Below are positions 37,217-44,693 of a DNA stretch of 64,000 nucleotides, one piece after another. Every line of letters begins with the position of its first letter. Positions within the stretch are counted from its first letter, which is position 1. The notes under the pieces are model-generated. The model ran no database searches. It was not told the DNA's origin and saw only the letters and a list, made by a program, of their open reading frames with translations. The position numbers and the translations under genes are program-made. This DNA comes from CAYUWG01 sp964448285 (GTDB lineage: Bacteria > Bacteroidota > Ignavibacteria > SZUA-365): contig CAYUWG010000001.1 of NCBI GenBank assembly GCA_964448285.1, positions 71,453 to 135,452 of the forward strand, written 5' to 3'.

Positions 37217-37369
37217 TTAGACGATTTTAGCTTCTGCAAGGTTGGCTACATCTTGAAACGTTTGCGCCTTCTCCATCGCGTCGATCACTTCTTCAACACG
37301 ACGGAGTATCTTCCTGTCCGTGATATTGCGCAAGTCCTTCGCGAAGCTGGATCTGAATCGTGTCTTCAC
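37217..37369 (-). pseudogene. Truncated, frameshifted RelE/ParE-type toxin
   Basis: On the minus strand a GTG start overlaps the antitoxin stop (GTGA) and reads KTRFRSSFAKDLRNITDRK, then ILRRVEEVIDAMEKAQT, the N-terminal half of a RelE/ParE-type toxin. The frame ends after 50 residues with LAEAKIV. Removing one base at about 37238 restores QKLKS, the expected next block, so a frameshift is present. Beyond it the sequence runs straight into the end of the GH26 gene, so the C-terminal half with the catalytic residues is missing. It is not expected to be active. Confidence 0.8.
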
Positions 37370-37390
37370 ACTTTGCCAGGCAGAAGATTG
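37290..37390. repeat. Direct repeat copy 1 (toxin 5' part and antitoxin end)
   Basis: About 101 bp starting at TCTTCAA match 37814-37913 in the same orientation with only about four differences in the first 97 bases (three substitutions and one single-base deletion), then diverge. See the copy-2 entry for the other half. Confidence 0.92.
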
Positions 37391-37572
37391 GTGAGTGCGC
37401 TCCTCTCAATGAACTCTGTGTTCTCACCTTCTTCGATAGCGCGAGCCAGCGCGATATCCTCAAGAGCTTCTTCAATCACTTCATGCAGCAATTCCCGTTG
37501 TTCGACGATCACTTCAGTGAGAGCTGACTTGATCATATCTTTCAGTTGCTCAGGATTCATTGTCGTGTCCAT
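37366..37572 (-). CDS. Small antitoxin-like protein, partner of a decayed toxin
   Basis: The 68-residue protein (MDTTMNPEQLKDMIKSALTE at the N-terminus; a start at the second Met, 37560, is also possible) is acidic and strongly helical, ending LTNLLPGKV. Its stop overlaps the GTG of the toxin remnant by four bases, the usual type II antitoxin-toxin order. No DNA-binding domain of a known antitoxin type is obvious, but small helical partners of RelE/ParE-like toxins in this group look like this. With the toxin half lost, it is probably an orphan. Confidence 0.7.
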   Translation of the reverse strand: MDTTMNPEQLKDMIKSALTEVIVEQRELLHEVIEEALEDIALARAIEEGENTEFIERSALTNLLPGKV

Positions 37573-37713
37573 GTTATCTCGCTCGGTTTGCTGAATGTTC
37601 GGTGAAGTACAATGCCCTTTTCAGATACACTTGAAAGCAGTAAAGGGTACCGTTTCGAAACGCTTCTCATGCTACTACGATACGGAACGATTCATAGAGA
37701 TGCAATCCTAACG

Positions 37714-37820
37714 TAAGTGCAACGAACACTTCACGAGTATGGTTATCGCGCGATGCAGGGGCCGACGGTTCTGGCCCGGTGAAGACGTTGGCAGTGGACG
37801 AATCGTGACGGTATCTTCAA
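37714..37820 (+). pseudogene. Decayed fragment of the GH26-like gene
   Basis: The segment matches codons of the intact GH26 gene at about 36827-36934 in the same orientation, including a 19-base identical run (GCGCGATGCAGGGGCCGAC at 37747-37765). Outside that run many differences are transitions plus single-base indels, which break the frame. It ends in TCTTCAA, where it joins the toxin repeat. It codes for nothing. Confidence 0.85.
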
Positions 37821-37913
37821 TACGACGGAGTATCTTCCGGTCCGTGATGTTGCGCAAGTCCTTCGCGAAGCTGGATCTGAATCGTGTCTTCACACTTTGC
37901 CAGCAGAAGAATG
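37814..37913. repeat. Direct repeat copy 2, decayed toxin fragment
   Basis: This copy matches 37290-37390. On the minus strand it still reads KTRFRSSFAKDLRNITDRK, then ILRRIED, before joining antisense GH26 sequence. One C in the antitoxin end is lost, shifting that frame too. The left edge TCTTCAA is shared with the GH26 fragment, giving a microhomology junction. Confidence 0.92.
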
Positions 37914-38061
37914 GGTTCAGCCGCCTCACTTTGTATGCACGGAATGCTTCTAATCTTTATTGATTGAGTAAAACTCCGCAACCGAAATTTTCTCTTGATT
38001 ATCAGGACATTCAGATTTAAGATTGTGTCGTAGTGAATCTGTAACTCCAACGGAGGTTTCC

Positions 38062-38745
38062 ATGAACAAGGTTTTTACGCTTCTTCTTTTCCTCTTCGTT
38101 CTGCCGTCTGTCCTCTTCGCACAATCCAACCCATTGACATGGAGGTTTGGCATCAACACGGAGTACAATTACGGGCTGAACGTGTCCCACTATCACGTGG
38201 GGAACACCAGCAACAACGGACGCTTCGGCATAGCGCTTGGAGTTCTCGTGGATTTCCCGCTGACAACTGCCACCGGACTTCGGGTATCGGCGGATTACAC
38301 GATGCTCTCCTTCTACGACAAGAATACGAAGATCAATGTGGCGACGGACGAACAGAACGTTACGGAGAATCTCGACAGGATGATGATTACACAGGGTTCT
38401 TTCCAGTATGCCACGCTTCAGGTTCTCTACCGGTTCAACCGATTCCAGACTGGCGTGCAGGTCGGTATTCCGGTAGGGGGATCCGTCTTTAACTGCCGCT
38501 CGGAATCCCCGGTGGTTCCAAAGCAACAGTTACTCGATGGACCGGATTACCTGAACGTTCTCGTACAACTTCGCGCGGGATTGGAAATTCCCCTCGCTAA
38601 AATCCGAGACAATGACCTGTCCCTGATGATCTTAGGCTCCGTTCCGCTCACACAGCACGTAAGGTCCGATGCCCCGACCAGTCCGAAGCTCGACGACAAT
38701 TTCCGCATCCTCAACATCAGCGCCGGAATGATCTGGCTCTTTTAA
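38062..38745 (+). CDS. Small predicted outer membrane beta-barrel protein
   Basis: The 227-residue protein has a signal peptide (MNKVFTLLLFLFVLPSVLFAQ) then alternating strands such as WRFGINTEYNYGLNVS, RFGIALGVLVDFPL and GLEIPLA, ending GMIWLF with an aromatic end, as in eight- to ten-strand porin-like barrels. GGAGG sits five bases before the ATG at 38062, and an upstream frame lacks a signal, so the start is firm. No named family is recognised. It is followed by an amphi-Trp gene 37 bp downstream. Confidence 0.8.
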   Translation: MNKVFTLLLFLFVLPSVLFAQSNPLTWRFGINTEYNYGLNVSHYHVGNTSNNGRFGIALGVLVDFPLTTATGLRVSADYTMLSFYDKNTKINVATDEQNVTENLDRMMITQGSFQYATLQVLYRFNRFQTGVQVGIPVGGSVFNCRSESPVVPKQQLLDGPDYLNVLVQLRAGLEIPLAKIRDNDLSLMILGSVPLTQHVRSDAPTSPKLDDNFRILNISAGMIWLF

Positions 38746-38782
38746 TCGGATTACTCCAACATCAGTGAGAGTTCAGGAAGTC

Positions 38783-39010
38783 ATGCCCACAAAGAAAAGT
38801 AAACGCGACATCGAAAGAGATTATCCTGCAAAGCAATTCGTTGCCAAGCTTCGCCGTCTCGCTGATTGTATCGAACAGGGGAAACGTTTTCAGATTCAGG
38901 TAGCCGGAGAGCGGATCTCCGTTCCTTCATCGGCGACGATCAATATCGAACACGAGCGCGGCGCCGGAGAGGAAGAACTCGAGTTTCAACTCAAGTGGAA
39001 ATCAGAATAG
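38783..39010 (+). CDS. Amphi-Trp domain protein
   Basis: The 75-residue protein has the amphi-Trp block FVAKLRRLADCIEQGKRF then QIQVAGERISVP, and the acidic run GAGEEELEFQLKWK ending in a conserved tryptophan region. These small soluble proteins occur in many bacteria and archaea; the function is unknown. AGGA sits four bases before the ATG at 38783; a GTG at 38765 is possible but less likely. It may be co-transcribed with the preceding barrel gene. Confidence 0.9.
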   Translation: MPTKKSKRDIERDYPAKQFVAKLRRLADCIEQGKRFQIQVAGERISVPSSATINIEHERGAGEEELEFQLKWKSE

Positions 39011-39020
39011 AACCGCAGCG

Positions 39021-40307
39021 TTACCGCAGAACGGTCAACGGCAGGAGCCTTCGAGACATGCCATCATTTGCAATCAGGAAAAATGTCCCGGCCTCTAACG
39101 ATGAAGTCGGTAAAGAGATTGTCTGTGGTTGATTGGGATGCAGTTCCAACCGTGACGCTGTTCTCATTCGTCCAAGAACATCGAAGATCTCGAACTGGAT
39201 CTTCGAAGAGCGTTCAGATCGAATGCGAACGTAGAATTCAGATTGTGATACAAGCAGCGGGTTTGGATAACAGGCTTCAATTTCAAAGCCGTAAGGCATT
39301 CCCGCTTGATTGCTCGCTGAAAGCGTAAACGGATTTCGTCTCCACGTCTGTCCGCAATCGGTTGATTCATGCAGTCCATTCACTTTCAAGACAAAAATGT
39401 GACACGGATTCTTTGGGTGAAGGATGATATCTGTGATGAACGAACCGCCGGCAAGAGGCAATGCCTTCCATGTGGCACCCTGGTCTGAACTCATGTAAAT
39501 GCTGTCCGATGCAGTTGCTGAATACCAGCGGTTGTTAATCCAGTCAAGTGTTGTTTTCGATATCCATGCGGTGATCGTATCGGGCGCCGATGAATTTTGC
39601 CAGTTTGCACCGCCGTCGAAAGTCTCACGGAAAATCTTATCAGCAACGATTACGTGATCGGGATTATTCGGATTGATGTACAGTCCTTTTAGAAGCCCCC
39701 GGACACTGTCTCGAATCCGCGTCCACGTTATCCCACCATCGGTAGATTTGTTAACACGATTCCAGAAACCGGCATTGATGTAAGCTGATCCCGACCATAC
39801 GAGACTCCGTATGGAAGGTGATATCCGAAGGTGTGTCATCATGACATCCTGGTTCGGCGTCCTGTTTTCGAAGAACCGTTGAGCAGAATTGTATAGCCAA
39901 AGACCGCCGTCGCCACAAAGCCAGACCATCGAATCGGAGACGGTAAAGGAATTCACCATTTCCCAACCATCCGGCGTTTGAATTCTTCGCCACGTTGAAT
40001 CTGCAGTTCCACGTTCCATCAAGTATGTTCCGCCCCCGGAGACGCTCGCGCTGGCTAGTACTCTGTCCGGTTTCCCCGACACATAAGCAAGAGTTGTTGC
40101 GAACATGATTCCTCCGGTGTCCAGGCCAGTATTCCACTTCGTCCACGAATATCCGTCGTCAGTACTTCTGAATATACCGAACCTATTTGTCGAGCAATAC
40201 ATGATCCCACGAGTTGTATCGAAGACCAATGCATAGGGATTATCAACCTGAGCTTTTGTTATTGCATTCATGCAGAAAAGGATGGCCATCATTGGTATGA
40301 GTTTCAC
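39021..40307 (-). CDS. Secreted T9SS protein with Asp-box/BNR repeats
   Basis: The 428-residue protein has a signal peptide (MAILFCMNAITKAQ), then a sialidase-like propeller with about five Asp-box motifs (STDDGYSW, STDGGITW, FDGGANW, SSDQGATW, STDCGQTW) and a C-terminal T9SS sorting domain (ACYPNPLLVSQSEFYVRI ... GTFFLIANDG). Sialidase catalytic residues are not evident, so it is a binding or other propeller protein rather than an assured sialidase. GTG at 40307 has AGGAG eight bases upstream; an ATG at 40292 is the alternative. It ends 11 bp from the amphi-Trp gene. Confidence 0.87.
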   Translation of the reverse strand: MKLIPMMAILFCMNAITKAQVDNPYALVFDTTRGIMYCSTNRFGIFRSTDDGYSWTKWNTGLDTGGIMFATTLAYVSGKPDRVLASASVSGGGTYLMERGTADSTWRRIQTPDGWEMVNSFTVSDSMVWLCGDGGLWLYNSAQRFFENRTPNQDVMMTHLRISPSIRSLVWSGSAYINAGFWNRVNKSTDGGITWTRIRDSVRGLLKGLYINPNNPDHVIVADKIFRETFDGGANWQNSSAPDTITAWISKTTLDWINNRWYSATASDSIYMSSDQGATWKALPLAGGSFITDIILHPKNPCHIFVLKVNGLHESTDCGQTWRRNPFTLSASNQAGMPYGFEIEACYPNPLLVSQSEFYVRIRSERSSKIQFEIFDVLGRMRTASRLELHPNQPQTISLPTSSLEAGTFFLIANDGMSRRLLPLTVLR

Positions 40308-40350
40308 CTGTTATTCTCCTATCTCAGTGTCTTCGAATAAGATTTCATTT

Positions 40351-41208
40351 CTACTCTTCTAATACCGGCTTCCATCCGACGAGGAGTTTTTCGCAGTGCA
40401 CGAATACGTTGCGGTGTGTATCGAATATCGTAGCGTTCCATTCTTCGGCAAGATTCTTCGATCTGCAATAGATGTAGCGATCCCGGAGTGGAAGCATGAG
40501 TTCACAGAACTGAAGGTATGCCGGGCCAGGAAGAAATGCCTTCATGCGTGTGCGGAAGTTGAGGATATAGTTCGGTCGCCCGCTGAAATCGGTACCGAAA
40601 TAGATGTCATTCGCTACCGTACACGAAGCCGAGAATCCCCCGAGAATCCGCATGAGCCGTCGGTCGAAAGCAAGTTCACCATCCACATAGAGATAACGAT
40701 CGAGATACTTACTCGAATCCCCGGTCGTGATATAGACGTGCTCTCCATCACAGTGCAGCGCGTGAATGTGTCTCACATCGGGGTCGTCATCGTAGAATCC
40801 TTTTACGAAACATCCCTTCGCCGTTTTCATGATCAACCGAGGTTCGGATTCTCTGTATTCTCCGGCAAGGAATCCACCTTCGATGAAGCAAAAACCGTGG
40901 TAGCGGAAATTGAAGTCCGGAACCGGTGGATTCAACGCATTTGCTTCACCGTACACAAGGTGCAAGCGTCTGATGCGCGTTTCCCTGTATAAAGTCTCGG
41001 CTTCTTCAAGAAGGTCTTGCAGATCATCATCGCATTCAGTGTTCAAGACTCCCGGTCGGGAAGTAAGGAATTGATATGCACCATAGGCTGTCTCGAGCAC
41101 ACGTTTTTTTCTGATTATCAGGCCGACCGTCTGAAAGAGCGCTGATGGCCGACGCGTTTTCCTGAAACGTGATAATGCAGCATCGATGGTTATATCGAAC
41201 GAACTCAC
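40351..41208 (-). CDS. Protein of unknown function, 285 residues
   Basis: The protein (GTG start at 41208) has no signal peptide and no domain I recognise. The N-terminal third is basic and helical (SRFRKTRRPSALFQT). The rest has strand-rich blocks such as FRYHGFCFIEGGFLAGEY, KGFYDDDPDVRHIHALHC, and FGTDFSGRPNYILNF, suggesting a propeller- or jelly-roll-like domain. It follows the DUF-like lipoprotein gene by 18 bp and precedes the BNR protein by 43 bp, all leftward. No function is inferred. Confidence 0.65.
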   Translation of the reverse strand: MSSFDITIDAALSRFRKTRRPSALFQTVGLIIRKKRVLETAYGAYQFLTSRPGVLNTECDDDLQDLLEEAETLYRETRIRRLHLVYGEANALNPPVPDFNFRYHGFCFIEGGFLAGEYRESEPRLIMKTAKGCFVKGFYDDDPDVRHIHALHCDGEHVYITTGDSSKYLDRYLYVDGELAFDRRLMRILGGFSASCTVANDIYFGTDFSGRPNYILNFRTRMKAFLPGPAYLQFCELMLPLRDRYIYCRSKNLAEEWNATIFDTHRNVFVHCEKLLVGWKPVLEE

Positions 41209-41226
41209 GAGCGTGCAAGTCTCATG

Positions 41227-41760
41227 TCATCGCGTACCTGAACCTCCCTTTTCGCAAGCGTTCTTCATGTGATCAATGAACGGTTCGACGATCATCATGT
41301 GGAAACGGTCACCGGGCATGACCGGGTTTTCTTCCGTTCCGGATTCGTCTTCAGGTGAGACGTTGAATTTCATCGCCTCACTGTTCGGCTTCGGAATAAG
41401 ATTGAATGCGCGAACCGAAAGCTTTTCATTCTTGTGAATCACTTCAAAGACGTACCACGATGGTTTGCCGGAAGCCGATGTCGCAACGGAACCCGTTTTC
41501 ATCGCCTTCGTCCGGAAGTAACCCGAATCGGGAAGAAACACTTTCTGTTGGAAGCCAAGCCGCGCGAGGTGTTGCTGCGCTTCGTGCAATGCTTTGCTGC
41601 TTTCAATCGAACACGGGATAGTGATCGTATTATACGGCACAGTCGATGCGCAGTGCAGAGAAAGTACGCCGAAGAGAAGCAGAAGAGTTTGTATCGGATG
41701 CGATAAACGATACGCTCCTATCCACCGGGCTGTGCGCCTAATGCTCGTCGTGTTCATCAT
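41227..41760 (-). CDS. Hypothetical lipoprotein
   Basis: This protein of about 177 residues has a long N-terminal region (IRRTARWIGAYRLSHPIQ), then a hydrophobic stretch and lipobox-like LSLHCAST. The mature part (about 140 residues) has no recognised domain; blocks include EAQQHLARLGFQQKVFLPD and WYVFEVIHKNEKLSVR. The frame starts with TTG at 41784; I take an internal ATG near 41760, but several starts are possible because the gene overlaps the end of its upstream neighbour. No ribosome binding site decides. Confidence 0.6.
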   Translation of the reverse strand: MMNTTSIRRTARWIGAYRLSHPIQTLLLLFGVLSLHCASTVPYNTITIPCSIESSKALHEAQQHLARLGFQQKVFLPDSGYFRTKAMKTGSVATSASGKPSWYVFEVIHKNEKLSVRAFNLIPKPNSEAMKFNVSPEDESGTEENPVMPGDRFHMMIVEPFIDHMKNACEKGGSGTR

Positions 41761-42154
41761 GCTCATCGGAACAGAGTCCGACAATGATGTGGAACGTGTC
41801 GTGGAGATCCGTGAGCGCTTTTGCGATGATCTCCGAGTCGGACTGTGCTTTCACAAGCTTCACGAGCGCTGCACTGTCTTTCTTGAGTTTCTTCACAGCG
41901 GCGATCACTTCCTTCTTCTTGTGTTCCTTCGGAATCTTTGACTTTGCAAGCGCGGCAGCTTTCTCAGACATCTCCTCCGCGCGTTGGAAAATCGGTTCGA
42001 AGTTTCCCTCTTCCATCGGATGGAAAGTTTGGGACATGACGGTGTGGAATTCCTTGAGCGCAGGCCACTGTTCGAACAGCGACTGCGCATGCGCCTGTCG
42101 GGCGAAGCCAAGCACGAAGGCGATGAATGCAAATGCGAAAAGGGTGTGTTTCAT
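41738..42154 (-). CDS. Small periplasmic helical protein with acidic/histidine tail
   Basis: The 138-residue protein has a signal peptide (MKHTLFAFAFIAFVLGFARQAHA) and an all-helical mature part with Lys-rich segments (KSKIPKEHKKKEVIAAVKKLKK) resembling cytochrome c'/b562-like four-helix bundles. The C-terminus is a threefold DEH repeat, which could bind metal ions such as zinc, copper or nickel. No CxxCH heme site is present. AGGAG precedes the ATG at 42154. The end overlaps the start of the next lipoprotein gene. The fold is an inference. Confidence 0.72.
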   Translation of the reverse strand: MKHTLFAFAFIAFVLGFARQAHAQSLFEQWPALKEFHTVMSQTFHPMEEGNFEPIFQRAEEMSEKAAALAKSKIPKEHKKKEVIAAVKKLKKDSAALVKLVKAQSDSEIIAKALTDLHDTFHIIVGLCSDEHDEHDEH

Positions 42155-42234
42155 TTGATCTCCTATTGTTAAAAAACTTTGTCTAACCCGGCTGGAAACT
42201 TAAGGCAGATTCCATTTGCGAGCAATGATTATCA

Positions 42235-42837
42235 CTACCGCGCGTCGCTTTCTATCTCAGACAGCGGTTTGACGATCAACCAGACGATGAAGGGCATCGG
42301 AATGTATTCGCGCCCTCCGTAGCCGAGCCGTTTGAGTTCTTCTTTCGGGACATAGCCATGTTTTTCCGTGCTCATGCCTGCAACGCGATAGCCGAATGAT
42401 TCGAGGAGACTATCGAGGGGCGCATAGACGCGCGCTTTCAGCATGATCTCACGAATCTTCATCGGTGGTAAGCGCCTGGTGTTTCGCAGATGCCTGAAGG
42501 CTTCGATATGTTTTTTCAACACGTCGGAATAGGAAAGCGGATAATCGATTCCAATGGAACGCAGGGCAATTGGGATGCTGTCGATACAAGCGTACCACAA
42601 ACGGGCGATGCAGGGGAGTTGCTCGGCGAGCGTTTGACGATGAGCATTGCCTATGCGAAGCAGGTCATATTTTCCTTCGGTCATCTCACTTCGAAACGTC
42701 AGCGGCCTGCAGGTATCCGGTTCGGAAGAACGAATGGTGAAAGAGCGCGACGTTCGCTCCACGGTGAATTGCGAGTGCGCTGTTTGTGCGAATGCAAAAC
42801 AGCAAACTGAAAGAACGAGCGCGATGCGGCGAAGCAT
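42235..42837 (-). CDS. Hypothetical secreted protein
   Basis: The 200-residue protein has a signal peptide (MLRRIALVLSVCCFAFAQTAHSQ) and no recognised domain. The mature part has two Cys pairs (DTCRPL and LPCIARLWYACID), a region rich in Arg/Lys and Leu (YSDVLKKHIEAFRHLRNTRR), and a C-terminal PMPFIVWLIVKPLSEIE that could pack on a membrane. It lies 80 bp before the DEH-tail protein in the same direction, and diverges from the YfiT gene. Confidence 0.65.
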   Translation of the reverse strand: MLRRIALVLSVCCFAFAQTAHSQFTVERTSRSFTIRSSEPDTCRPLTFRSEMTEGKYDLLRIGNAHRQTLAEQLPCIARLWYACIDSIPIALRSIGIDYPLSYSDVLKKHIEAFRHLRNTRRLPPMKIREIMLKARVYAPLDSLLESFGYRVAGMSTEKHGYVPKEELKRLGYGGREYIPMPFIVWLIVKPLSEIESDAR

Positions 42838-42993
42838 GGTACAAACTATTCGAACCGTACTGAACTTTCAACAAGTGTTAAACGTGCGTACTCACAAAGC
42901 TCGAAAGCGCATCGCGGAGTTTTTCATCAGAGAAATTTTCTCCATCATACCCGTGATGGACGAACACAGAATTAATGACTGGAAGGATTCAAC

Positions 42994-43527
42994 ATGGACG
43001 AAAGATATCCCATCGGGCGTTTTACTTACTCAGGATTGATGACACCGGAGTTGCAGGGCGCATGCCGGAAGGAATTACTTCTCGCACCATCTCAACTGCG
43101 CGTAGCGGTAGCAGGATTGAATGAGGAGCAGCTCGACACGCCGTACCGTGATGGCGGATGGACGGTGCGTCAGGTCGTGCATCACGTCCCGGATAGCCAT
43201 CTCAACGCGTATGTCCGAATGAAGCTCACGCTCACGGAAGAGAAGCCCACGATCCGTCCATACGACGAGAAGAAGTGGGCGGAAACGCCGGATGTATTCA
43301 ATACAGCCGTCGAGATATCGTTGACGTTGCTCGAGTCCGTTCATCAGCGCTGGATGGAGTTATGGAACGCGCTGACTGACGAAGACTACCGGAAGGTATT
43401 CATTCATCCGGACCATGGCGAGCGAACGTTGGATTGGATGCTCGCGCTTTATGCGTGGCATGGTCGTCATCATACCGCTCACATTACGACGCTTCGGGAA
43501 CGCATGGGGTGGGAAAGTGGTCACTAA
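42994..43527 (+). CDS. YfiT/DinB-family putative bacillithiol S-transferase
   Basis: The 177-residue four-helix protein matches the YfiT-type DinB family. The N-terminus has RYPIGRFTYSGLMTPE, then GWTVRQVVHHVPDSHLNAYVR, and the C-terminal YAWHGRHHTAHI supplies metal-binding histidines. DinB/YfiT proteins are metal-dependent and transfer or hydrolyse thiol conjugates of electrophiles; the thiol cofactor of this organism is not shown by the sequence. GGAAGG precedes the ATG at 42994. Its stop overlaps the start of the VOC gene by several bases, so the two are coupled. Confidence 0.93.
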   Translation: MDERYPIGRFTYSGLMTPELQGACRKELLLAPSQLRVAVAGLNEEQLDTPYRDGGWTVRQVVHHVPDSHLNAYVRMKLTLTEEKPTIRPYDEKKWAETPDVFNTAVEISLTLLESVHQRWMELWNALTDEDYRKVFIHPDHGERTLDWMLALYAWHGRHHTAHITTLRERMGWESGH

Positions 43528-43918
43528 GACGCATTTCATTCTTTACGTCAAAGATCAGGGACGCAGTACGGCGTTCTATAAACAGATTCTCGGGTATGAA
43601 CCGGTATTGGATGTTCCCGGTATGACGGAGTTCGAACTTGCCTCCGGAGAGATACTTGGTCTCATGCCGGTAACGGGAATACAACGACTTTTGGGTGATG
43701 CGCTTCCCGATCCTTCACCCGCTCGTGGCATTGCGCGTTGCGAACTCTACTTCATCGTTGATGATCCGATGGTGTATCATGCACGTGCGCTTGCAGCAGG
43801 TGCGAAAGAGCTAAGCCCGTTTCAACAGAGAGATTGGGGCCACAGCGTCTCCTACGTTTCCGATGAAGACGGTCACGTGATTGCGTTTGCATCGACCTTG
43901 CGTGAAACGGGAAAGTAA
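43517..43918 (+). CDS. VOC superfamily protein
   Basis: This protein of 133 residues starts with GTG at 43517 (VVTKTHFILYVKDQGRSTAF) and has a full VOC repeat pair ending WGHSVSYVSDEDGHVIAFAS, with metal-binding Glu/His positions in family style. It overlaps the YfiT gene (stop at 43527) and GGGG lies just upstream, so translation is coupled. A detoxification link with the YfiT-type transferase is plausible, as VOC proteins handle thiol conjugates, but this is inference from position. Confidence 0.9.
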   Translation: MVTKTHFILYVKDQGRSTAFYKQILGYEPVLDVPGMTEFELASGEILGLMPVTGIQRLLGDALPDPSPARGIARCELYFIVDDPMVYHARALAAGAKELSPFQQRDWGHSVSYVSDEDGHVIAFASTLRETGK

Positions 43919-43951
43919 CTCCCGCATGGACAGTTCGCATGGACGAGCGAG

Positions 43952-44485
43952 TTACTTCTTTTCGAACTTCAATGCACCGGAGTTTATACAGTAACGCAAT
44001 CCCGTCGGCTTAGGACCATCATCGAAGACATGACCGAGATGTCCCCCGCATCGTGAGCAGGTGATTTCCGTGCGGGCCATACCGTAACTCTTATCGACAG
44101 ACTCTTCGACCGCAGCCTCAGAGAGTGGTTGGTAATAACTTGGCCATCCGCATCCTGAGTCGTATTTGCTGTCGCTCGAGAATAACTCGTTTCCGCATGC
44201 AGCACAGATGTACACGCCCTTCTCCTTGTGATCGTAGTATCTTCCAGTAAAAGCGCGCTCTGTTCCCTTCTCGCGAAGGATGTGGTATTGCTCGTTGGAA
44301 AGTTCGCGACGCCATTCGTCGTCGGTTTTGACAATCTTTTCGCTCATGGATTTTCCTTTCTGTTTCAATGAATCTTTCGGGAGAGATGCTGCCTTTGCCG
44401 TGAAGTGGCTCTCCCTGCTACTTTCACCGGTGCACGCAGACAAACACAAGGAGACACAAGTGAGAAAGATAAGGGATCGGATCAT
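43952..44485 (-). CDS. msrB: Peptide-methionine (R)-S-oxide reductase, lipoprotein form
   Basis: The 177-residue protein starts MIRSLIFLTCVSLCLSAC, a lipoprotein signal ending in LSAC, so MsrB here is membrane-anchored outside the cytoplasm. The MsrB domain (about 49-175) has TDDEWRRELSNEQYHILREK, zinc-binding Cys pairs (ICAAC and CSRC), DSGCGWPSYY and the catalytic cysteine in RYCINSGAL. It reduces methionine R-sulfoxide in proteins and protects exported proteins from oxidation. A longer frame to 44533 lacks a signal, so the ATG at 44485, with AAAGG upstream, is chosen. Confidence 0.94.
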   Translation of the reverse strand: MIRSLIFLTCVSLCLSACTGESSRESHFTAKAASLPKDSLKQKGKSMSEKIVKTDDEWRRELSNEQYHILREKGTERAFTGRYYDHKEKGVYICAACGNELFSSDSKYDSGCGWPSYYQPLSEAAVEESVDKSYGMARTEITCSRCGGHLGHVFDDGPKPTGLRYCINSGALKFEKK

Positions 44486-44693
44486 AAGAGGCCTTTCATA
44501 ATTGGAGTTAAGGATAATCTCCGAGTGACACACATATGCTCATGTTCACTCGTACCAATAAGGCAAAGCGGGCGAAAAAAAGTTCCGATGCTTCCGGGGA
44601 GAATTTCCTGCCAAGGTGATATTGTATTTCGAATGATTCTCAGCTACTTTCTCATAGAGGCTCACATCGCATATCATCAGATCGGATACATCC

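Larger units (their letters stand above)
37573..38061. other. Gene-poor region holding a scrambled GH26/toxin copy
   Basis: 489 bp between the antitoxin and the next barrel gene hold no intact gene. Most of the middle is the decayed duplicate described below; 37573-37713 shows nothing recognisable, and 37914-38061 holds only the leader of the next gene with GGAGG at 38052-38056. Confidence 0.7.

Noticed and set aside
39021..40307. Sialidase annotation for the Asp-box protein
   Set aside because: Asp boxes alone mark a propeller; the catalytic Arg triad, Tyr and Glu of sialidases are not visible.
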